NCBI GenBank assembly: GCA_012514545.1
Contig: JAAZAC010000218.1
Location: forward strand, 1 to 9,909
Reading direction: 5' to 3'
From: Actinomycetales bacterium
GTDB taxonomy: Bacteria; Actinomycetota; Actinomycetes; Actinomycetales; Cellulomonadaceae
Length of the DNA: 9,909 nt
Shown here piece by piece: positions 5,725-9,909 of the stretch (positions are counted from its first letter, which is position 1; the number at the start of each line of letters is the position of its first letter). The translations under genes and the position numbers were made by a program. The notes under the pieces are model-generated. The model was not told the origin of the DNA and made no database searches. It worked only from the letters and a program-made list of their open reading frames with translations.

Positions 5725-6960
5725 TCAGGCGTCCAGCAGCCCGCGGGCGAGCGCGGTCGCGAACGTCGGCGCGAGGGGCAGCCGCGGGACGAGCGTCGCC
5801 TGGAGGGAGTGGTACACGTCCGGCTTGCCCGACCACGTGCCCCGGGCCACGCGCAGGTCGGGGCCGAGCTCGTGCCACCACGACCCGCCGACGGGGTCGC
5901 GGAAGTGCTCGTCCGCGTGGTCCCACAGCCGGCGGTACCAGTCGTCGTAGGCGGCGTCGCCGACGGCGGCGTGCAGCGCGGCCGCGGCGGCGATGCCCTC
6001 GCAGACCACCCAGTGCATCCGCGCGCGGACGACGGGGCTCCCGTCCCAGTCCACCGTGTAGACCCAGCCGGGCTCGCCGTCGGCGGCCCACGCGTCCGTG
6101 GCGGCGGCGAAGAGCGCCTGGGCGTCGGTGAGCAGCCACTCGGGCGCGGCGCGGCCGCGCGACGTCAGCGCCGCCCGCACGTGCACCGCGAGCCGCGACC
6201 ACTCGAGCCAGTGCCCGATCGTCGCGCCGTAGGGGCGGAACGCGTGCGCCGGGTCGTCGCGGTTGTGGTCGAGGAGCGGGCGCCACTCGGTGTCGAAGTG
6301 CTCGGGCAGGCGCCACCCGTTCTCCCGCGCGAACTGGTGCACCGCGCGCTCCGTGATCCGCAGGGCGCGGGTGAGCCAGGTGTCGTCGCCGGTGGCGTCG
6401 GCCGCCGCGAGGTACGCCTCGACGGTGTGCATGTTCGCGTTGACGCCGCGGTAGGCCTCCGACTCGGTGAAGGCGCGGTCCCACGACTCGACGACCATCC
6501 CGGCATCGTCGTCCCAGAACCGGCGCAGCTGGACGGCGAGGGCGTCGTCGAGGAGGTCCCGCGCCCCGGGCCGGCCGGCCGCGACCGCGCTCGCGGCCGC
6601 GAGCACGACGAAGGAGTGGGCGTAGGCGGCCTTGCCGTCGTCGTCGGGCGCCGCGCCGTCGGGGGTCAGCGCCGAGAACCAGCCGCCGTGCTCGGCGTCG
6701 CGGAACGGGCCGCTCAGGGCGGCGAGGCCGTGGTCGACGAGCGGCGCGCACCCCGGGCGGCCGAGCAGCGCGCCCAGGGCGAACACGTGCGTCATCCGGC
6801 AGGTGATCCACAGCTGGATCGGTCGTTCGGGGTCCACCGCGCCGCCGTCGTCGAGCCAGCCGAACCCGCTCGGCACGCGCGAGGCGCGGCCGAACGCGAG
6901 CAGCCGGTCGGTCTCCGCCTCGAGCCACCGGCGGTGGGCGGCGCTGCCCAGCCAGGTCAT
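5725..6960 (-). CDS. AGE-family (N-acylglucosamine 2-epimerase / YihS-like) sugar epimerase/isomerase
   Basis: A 411-residue (alpha/alpha)6-barrel protein of the AGE superfamily. Family landmarks are clear: WITCRMTHVF (51-60), NANMHTVEAYLAA (174-186), RPYGATIGHWLEWSRL (242-257), HWVVCEGIAA (316-325) and GKPDVYHSLQATL (378-390). The implied catalytic His residues are His178, His250 and His384, with Arg55, Arg242, Glu253 and Glu321 nearby. This spacing matches, from memory, the aldose-ketose isomerase YihS and mannose isomerase better than classical N-acylglucosamine 2-epimerase. It probably interconverts mannose/fructose/glucose or a related sugar in the cytoplasm; substrate cannot be read from the sequence. 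The ATG at 6960 is chosen because GGGAGG lies six bases upstream; a GTG at 7011 would add 17 unconserved-looking residues and lacks such a site. A weak TACCGT (7015-7010) could serve as -10. It is divergent from bpa and convergent with the oxidoreductase. Confidence 0.9.
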   Translation of the reverse strand: MTWLGSAAHRRWLEAETDRLLAFGRASRVPSGFGWLDDGGAVDPERPIQLWITCRMTHVFALGALLGRPGCAPLVDHGLAALSGPFRDAEHGGWFSALTPDGAAPDDDGKAAYAHSFVVLAAASAVAAGRPGARDLLDDALAVQLRRFWDDDAGMVVESWDRAFTESEAYRGVNANMHTVEAYLAAADATGDDTWLTRALRITERAVHQFARENGWRLPEHFDTEWRPLLDHNRDDPAHAFRPYGATIGHWLEWSRLAVHVRAALTSRGRAAPEWLLTDAQALFAAATDAWAADGEPGWVYTVDWDGSPVVRARMHWVVCEGIAAAAALHAAVGDAAYDDWYRRLWDHADEHFRDPVGGSWWHELGPDLRVARGTWSGKPDVYHSLQATLVPRLPLAPTFATALARGLLDA

Positions 6961-6966
6961 CGGGGT

Positions 6967-6972
6967 CCTCCC
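6967..6972 (-). promoter_or_regulatory. Ribosome binding site of the AGE isomerase gene
   Basis: Minus-strand GGGAGG, six bases before ATG 6960-6958. It supports the shorter 411-residue product over the longer open frame that starts at a GTG at 7011. Confidence 0.7.
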
Positions 6973-6980
6973 GTGGTCGT

Positions 6981-6998
6981 CCGCGGCGGGCGCCGCGG
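6981..6998. repeat. Perfect 8+2+8 inverted repeat upstream of the AGE gene
   Basis: CCGCGGCG, two G, then CGCCGCGG. The arms are exact complements. It lies 20-40 bp before the AGE start, between that gene and bpa, so it could be an operator or a leader hairpin. The two-base loop is too tight for RNA without opening the inner pairs, which favours a DNA site if it is functional. The pure G/C content makes chance occurrence quite possible. Confidence 0.4.
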
Positions 6999-7055
6999 TC
7001 TCCCGCGCCACGGTACCGGCGGCCGGCGGGCGGGCGGCGGACGCGCGCCTGGCAG

Positions 7056-7061
7056 CACAAT
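7056..7061 (+). promoter_or_regulatory. Candidate -10 element for a leaderless bpa transcript
   Basis: CACAAT (four of six matches to TATAAT) ends six bases before the ATG of bpa at 7068. This spacing puts transcription start at the A of the ATG. No usable ribosome binding site is present; the only G-run (GGGGG) sits one base from the ATG. Leaderless mRNAs with this arrangement are common in actinobacteria. No convincing -35 is seen. Confidence 0.5.
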
Positions 7062-7067
7062 GGGGGC

Positions 7068-7586
7068 ATGACCGACGCCCCCGACGACCGCCAGGTGCCC
7101 GACGACGACCGCGACGACGAGCTGCCCGACGACCCCGCCGCCATGATCGGCCAGCCGGCCAAGATCATGCGGATCGGCACGATGATCAAGCAGCTCCTCG
7201 ACGAGGTCCGCTCGGCGCCGCTCGACGAGGCGGCGCGCGGGCGGCTCGCGGAGGTGCACGAGCGCTCGCTGCGCGAGCTCGAGGACGGCCTGTCCCCCGA
7301 CCTCGTGGAGGAGCTGCGGCGCATCACCCTCCCGTTCTCCGACGAGGGCCAGCCCTCCGACGCCGAGCTGCGCATCGCGCAGGCGCAGCTCGTGGGGTGG
7401 CTCGAGGGGCTGTTCCACGGCCTGCAGACCGCGCTCGTGGCGCAGCAGATGAGCACCCAGGCGCAGCTCGCGCAGATCCGGCGCGCGCTCCCGGCGGGCG
7501 TCATCGTGGCCCAGGGCCAGCCGGTGCCCGCCCGCCCGCCGCAGCAGGCGGACGACGACCGCCGCACCCCGGGGCAGTACCTCTAG
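7068..7586 (+). CDS. bpa: Bacterial proteasome activator Bpa/PafE
   Basis: A 172-residue protein matching the DUF2587 family (Mycobacterium Rv3780 homologue, recalled from memory). Bpa forms a dodecameric ring that docks on the 20S proteasome and opens its gate without ATP, feeding unfolded proteins to degradation. Seen here: an acidic, disordered N-terminus (1-25); the family core QPAKIMRIGTMIKQLLDEVR (29-48); SLRELEDGLSPDLVEEL (67-83); the near-invariant PSDAELRIAQAQLVGWLEGL (96-115) and FHGLQTALVAQQM (116-128); then a flexible Pro/Gln/Asp linker (150-168) and the C-terminal GQYL, the HbYX-like tail that inserts into the proteasome alpha-ring pockets. The intact GQYL implies the organism has, or recently had, a 20S core. 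The gene is apparently leaderless and stands alone, divergent from the AGE gene, with no prcA, prcB, pup or mpa in view. Confidence 0.95.
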   Translation: MTDAPDDRQVPDDDRDDELPDDPAAMIGQPAKIMRIGTMIKQLLDEVRSAPLDEAARGRLAEVHERSLRELEDGLSPDLVEELRRITLPFSDEGQPSDAELRIAQAQLVGWLEGLFHGLQTALVAQQMSTQAQLAQIRRALPAGVIVAQGQPVPARPPQQADDDRRTPGQYL

Positions 7587-7607
7587 GAGAGAGGTCGGCG
7601 CCCGCGG

Positions 7608-8492
7608 TCAGGGCCTCGCACCGCGGCGCAGGCGTGGGCCGGCCGGGCGGTTCGTCAGCGCGATCGCGACCGACACGCAGACGAGCCCGACGACCTCGGC
7701 CGGCCCGGGCAGCTGCCGCAGCGCCACCGCTCCGACGACGGCCGCGCTCGCCGGCAGGAGCGCGAGCAGCACGGCGAACGTCGCCGCGCTCACCCGCCGC
7801 AGCACGACCTGCTCCACCGCGTACGGCACCACCGACGAGAGCAGCGCCACCCCGAGCACGAGCAGCGCCGTCCGGACGGAGCCGAACGCGGGCGCCGCCG
7901 TCGGCGCGAGCACCGGGGCGAGCACCAGCGCGCCGGCGGTCATCGCCGCGGCGAGGCGCGTCACGCCGTCGCCGGCCAGCGCCACCCGCCGGCCCAGCAC
8001 GACGTACCCCGCCCAGCACGCCGCGGCCGCGAGGATGAAGACGAGCCCGAGCGCCGCCTCCCGGCCGCTCACGAGCGTCACGCCCGCCAGCAGCACGACC
8101 CCGACCGCGGCCAGCGCGACCCCCGCGCGCTCCCGCGCCCCGCGCCCCAGCACCGTCGCCACCGTCACCGGGCCCGCGAACTCGATCGCCACGGCCGTGC
8201 CGAGCGGCAGCCGCTCGATCGCCAGGTAGAAGGTCACGTTCATCAGCGCGAGCACGACGCCGAACGCGACCACGGCCCACAGCGCCCGGCCGGTCCACGC
8301 CATCCGCCACGGTCGTCGCCACGCGAGGAGCACGACGGCCGCCACCGCGATCCGGGCCCACGCCACCCCGGCCGCGGGGAGCACGGCGAAGAGCCCGACG
8401 GCGAGCGCGGCCCCGACGTACTGGCCGAGCCCCGACACCACGAACAGCGCCGGCGCGGGCACGCGGCGCGCCAGGCCGCCCAGCGAGGTCAC
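7608..8492 (-). CDS. EamA-family (RhtA-like) metabolite exporter
   Basis: A 294-residue integral membrane protein with ten likely helices formed by two EamA repeats. The first half contains YLAIERLPLGTAVAIEFAGP (89-108), a characteristic segment of the RhtA/threonine-homoserine exporter branch. The second half contains VPYAVEQVVLRRVSAATFAV (222-241) followed by LLPASAAVVG. A short basic C-terminus faces the cytoplasm. RhtA relatives export amino acids or similar small metabolites; the substrate is not determined here. The GTG start at 8492 lacks a ribosome binding site, but TAGCCT lies six bases upstream, which fits a leaderless transcript. The stop is only 21 bp from the convergent bpa stop. 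The next gene upstream on this strand (the ABC permease) is separated by a hairpin terminator and a repeat cluster, so this is probably its own unit. Confidence 0.9.
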   Translation of the reverse strand: MTSLGGLARRVPAPALFVVSGLGQYVGAALAVGLFAVLPAAGVAWARIAVAAVVLLAWRRPWRMAWTGRALWAVVAFGVVLALMNVTFYLAIERLPLGTAVAIEFAGPVTVATVLGRGARERAGVALAAVGVVLLAGVTLVSGREAALGLVFILAAAACWAGYVVLGRRVALAGDGVTRLAAAMTAGALVLAPVLAPTAAPAFGSVRTALLVLGVALLSSVVPYAVEQVVLRRVSAATFAVLLALLPASAAVVGAVALRQLPGPAEVVGLVCVSVAIALTNRPAGPRLRRGARP

Positions 8493-8498
8493 CGGGCC

Positions 8499-8504
8499 AG
8501 GCTA
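8499..8504 (-). promoter_or_regulatory. Candidate -10 element for a leaderless EamA transcript
   Basis: Minus-strand TAGCCT fits TANNNT, the core of the actinobacterial -10, and ends six bases before the GTG at 8492. Transcription would begin at the start codon. The region just upstream, where spacer and -35 would lie, coincides with one copy of the 16-bp direct repeat (8506-8521). Confidence 0.5.
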
Positions 8505-8505
8505 C

Positions 8506-8638
8506 GAGCCCGGACACGCCCCACCCACGAGCCCTTGGCCCCGGAGTGGAACGAAAGGAGGTCCAGGGGCACGGAGTGGAACGAAATGCCAGCAGAACGT
8601 TCCACTCTGCGGAGAAGGGGCGGAGCCCGGACACGCCC
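8506..8638. repeat. Intergenic repeat module bounded by 16-bp direct repeats
   Basis: GAGCCCGGACACGCCC occurs exactly at 8506-8521 and 8623-8638. Between them, CGGAGTGGAACGAAA occurs at 8542-8556 and 8572-8586, exactly 30 bp apart. An inverted copy, CGTTCCACTC, follows at 8598-8607. GAGTGGAACG (8574-8583) and this inverted copy form a 10-bp stem with a 14-base loop. No open reading frame here looks real. The arrangement resembles a small intergenic repeat element, or a set of regulator sites, upstream of the EamA gene. Confidence 0.7.
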
Positions 8639-8640
8639 GC

Positions 8641-8671
8641 GGGGCCCCGGGTGCCACCTCCCCGGGACCCC
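8641..8671 (-). terminator. GC-rich hairpin terminator after the sugar permease
   Basis: On the minus strand GGGGTCCCGGG and CCCGGGGCCCC form an 11-bp stem with a single G-U pair and a nine-base loop, beginning 15 bases after the permease stop codon. There is no U-tract, as is often the case for actinobacterial hairpin terminators. It probably separates the sugar importer operon from the EamA gene. Confidence 0.6.
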
Positions 8672-8686
8672 GCGTGCTCGGCGTGC

Positions 8687-9634
8687 CTAGCCCTTGACGG
8701 AACCCGCCAGCAGGCCTCGGACGAAGTAGCGCTGGAGGAAGAGGAACACCAGCACCGGGATGACCATCGAGATGAACGCCCCGGCGGTGAGGATCTCCCA
8801 GTCGCCGCCGCGGGTGCCCGCCATGGACGCCACGCGCACGGTGAGCGGGGCGACGTTCTCGGTCGCACCGGTGAACGTCAGCGCGACGAGCAGGTCGTTC
8901 CACACCCACAGGAACTGGAAGATCGCGAAGGAGGCGATGGCCGGCGTCAGCAGCGGCAGCATGATCTGGAAGAAGATCTTCACGTGCCCCGCGCCGTCGA
9001 CGCGGGCGGCCTCGACGAGCGAGGGCGGCACGTCCTTCATGAAGTTGTGCAGCAGGAAGACCGCCAGGGGCAGCGCGAAGATCGTGTGCGACAGCCACAG
9101 GGTCCAGAACGAGCCCTCGACGCCCCACCGCACGTACTGCGAGAGCAGCGGGATGAGGGCGATCTGCAGCGGCACGACCTGGAGCGCGAACACCGCGATG
9201 AACAGGAAGTTGCGGCCCTTGAACTCGATCCACGCGAAGCCGTAGGCGGCGAGCAGCGCGATCGAGATCGGGATGACGACGGACGGCAGCGTGATGACGA
9301 CCGAGTTGAGGAAGTACTTGATCAGCTCGTTCTGGCCGCCGAAGAGCGCCTCCTCGTAGTTGGCGAGCGTGAACTCCGGCTTCCAGAGGGTGGTCCACCA
9401 GCCGCCGCGGCGGATCGCCGAGTCGGGCCGGAACGACGTGACGAACAGGCCGAGGGTCGGCGTCGTCCAGAGCACCGCGAGGATGATCGCGATGAGCGTC
9501 GCCCACGGCGAGGAGAGCTTCGTCGACGCCAGGCGCGCGCGGCGCTGGAGGCTCGTCTCCTTCGTCGGCGGGCCGGTGATCTCGCCGGGCTCGGCCTTCG
9601 CGACGGCCTGCGGGGGAAGCGGCGTGGTGGTCAT
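8687..9634 (-). CDS. Carbohydrate ABC transporter permease, MalG/AglG-type
   Basis: A 315-residue inner-membrane permease with six predicted helices (about 44-66, 107-130, 142-165, 178-197, 230-248, 283-304) and a cytoplasmic N-terminal extension of about 40 residues. The ATPase-coupling EAA loop is clear: EAARVDGAGHVKIFFQIMLP (208-227). The C-terminus FVRGLLAGSVKG is standard for the MalG branch of CUT1 importers. Segments such as TSFRPDSAIRRGGWW and GGDWEILTAGAF resemble alpha-glucoside (AglG) permeases as recalled, so an oligosaccharide substrate is likely but not proven. It forms the channel with the MalF-type partner upstream and needs a MsiK/MalK-type ATPase, often encoded elsewhere in actinobacteria. 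The ATG overlaps the partner's TGA (ATGA), and GGAGGC lies six bases upstream within the partner's last codons: translational coupling. It is the last gene of the operon. Confidence 0.95.
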   Translation of the reverse strand: MTTTPLPPQAVAKAEPGEITGPPTKETSLQRRARLASTKLSSPWATLIAIILAVLWTTPTLGLFVTSFRPDSAIRRGGWWTTLWKPEFTLANYEEALFGGQNELIKYFLNSVVITLPSVVIPISIALLAAYGFAWIEFKGRNFLFIAVFALQVVPLQIALIPLLSQYVRWGVEGSFWTLWLSHTIFALPLAVFLLHNFMKDVPPSLVEAARVDGAGHVKIFFQIMLPLLTPAIASFAIFQFLWVWNDLLVALTFTGATENVAPLTVRVASMAGTRGGDWEILTAGAFISMVIPVLVFLFLQRYFVRGLLAGSVKG

Positions 9635-9909
9635 CGGATCGCCTCCGACAGTCGCATCTGGCGGACGTTGTAGATGATGATCGGGATGACGATCACGAAG
9701 AGCAGCACGGCCAGCGCTGCGCCCAGGCCCTGGTTGTTCTGCCGGAACGCCTGCACGTAGAACTCGTTCGCGACGACCGACGTGTCGAAGTTGCCGCCGG
9801 TCATGGTCCGGACGATGTCGAAGACCTTCAGCGTGCCCATGGCGATCGTCGTGAGGACGACGACGAGGGCGGGCCGGATGCTCGGCACCGTGATGTAGCG
9901 GAACATCCC
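9631..9909 (-). CDS. Carbohydrate ABC transporter permease, MalF/AglF-type, C-terminal part cut by the window edge
   Basis: The frame is open through the right edge. The last 92 codons are visible, beginning within the EAA loop (MFRYITVPSIRPAL, the second half of the usual 'DGA...F..ItlP.lrP' motif). Two membrane segments follow (about VVVLTTIAMGTLKVFDIV and AALAVLLFVIVIPIIIY), and the protein ends RQMRLSEAIR. The segment FDIVRTMTGG...TSVVANEFYVQAF is typical of MalF-branch CUT1 permeases. The internal ATG at 9906 is not a start, because it falls inside the coupling loop. It pairs with the MalG-type permease with which it shares an ATGA junction. Binding-protein and regulator genes are expected further to the right. 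Confidence 0.92.
   Translation of the reverse strand, partial: GMFRYITVPSIRPALVVVLTTIAMGTLKVFDIVRTMTGGNFDTSVVANEFYVQAFRQNNQGLGAALAVLLFVIVIPIIIYNVRQMRLSEAIR
9641..9646 (-). promoter_or_regulatory. Ribosome binding site of the MalG-type permease
   Basis: Minus-strand GGAGGC, six bases before ATG 9634-9632, lying inside the end of the MalF-type gene. With the ATGA overlap it supports translational coupling of the two permeases and decides the start. Confidence 0.65.

Noticed and set aside
5716..5727. TGACG-GG-CGTCA palindrome at the AGE stop codon as a terminator
   Set aside because: Only five base pairs with a two-base loop and no U-tract; too weak to call.
4505..7567. A 1020-codon minus-strand frame
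   Set aside because: It crosses antisense to bpa and the oxidoreductase and out of frame with the AGE gene; the translation is Arg-rich with no domains.
8542..8586. Possible CRISPR array (repeat at a 30-bp period)
   Set aside because: Only two direct copies of 15 bp, no set of spacers and no cas genes nearby.
8546..9673. A 375-codon plus-strand frame opposite the permease
   Set aside because: Highly charged Arg/Glu/Asp composition without domains; the minus strand encodes a clear permease with an EAA loop.

Overview
The window comes from a very GC-rich actinobacterium. Strong third-position GC, long spurious antisense frames, a conservon-type signalling locus and a Bpa proteasome activator with a C-terminal GQYL all fit. 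The overall style suggests Micrococcales (Cellulomonas or Cellulosimicrobium relatives), but the genus is an inference. No rRNA, tRNA, CRISPR array, transposase or integrase is visible. The content is mostly chromosomal housekeeping and signalling with compact spacing.

Left part (1-4494, minus strand): a conservon-like operon. A 1423-residue membrane sensor kinase of the nitrate/nitrite-sensing type (CvnA-like) is followed 46 bp later by the start of a Roadblock/LC7 protein (CvnB-like), which runs off the left edge. In Streptomyces conservons the next genes are a DUF742 protein (CvnC) and a small Ras-like GTPase (CvnD), so these are expected just outside the window. The kinase is notable for a roughly 780-residue Pro/Ala-rich cytoplasmic tail carrying repeats and several island motifs.

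Middle (4679-7586): a PIG3-type NAD(P)H:quinone oxidoreductase (plus) faces an AGE-family sugar epimerase/isomerase (minus). Divergent from the latter is bpa (plus), which encodes the ATP-independent activator of the 20S proteasome. bpa appears to be transcribed as a leaderless mRNA.

Right part (7608-9909, minus strand): an EamA/RhtA-like exporter, probably also leaderless, then an intergenic repeat cluster and a strong GC-rich hairpin terminator. Next come two sugar ABC-transporter permeases, MalG-type and MalF-type. They are joined by an ATGA overlap, and the second is cut by the right edge. The substrate-binding protein of this importer is expected beyond the right edge.

The genes form four or five transcription units. 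The AGE isomerase and the sugar importer could both serve carbohydrate uptake and metabolism, but nothing in the sequence ties them directly. The features most worth a second look are the kinase tail with its repeated motifs, the 8506-8638 repeat module, the leaderless -10 elements, the possible alternative hairpins in the kinase leader, and the 15-bp triplication over the oxidoreductase stop codon.
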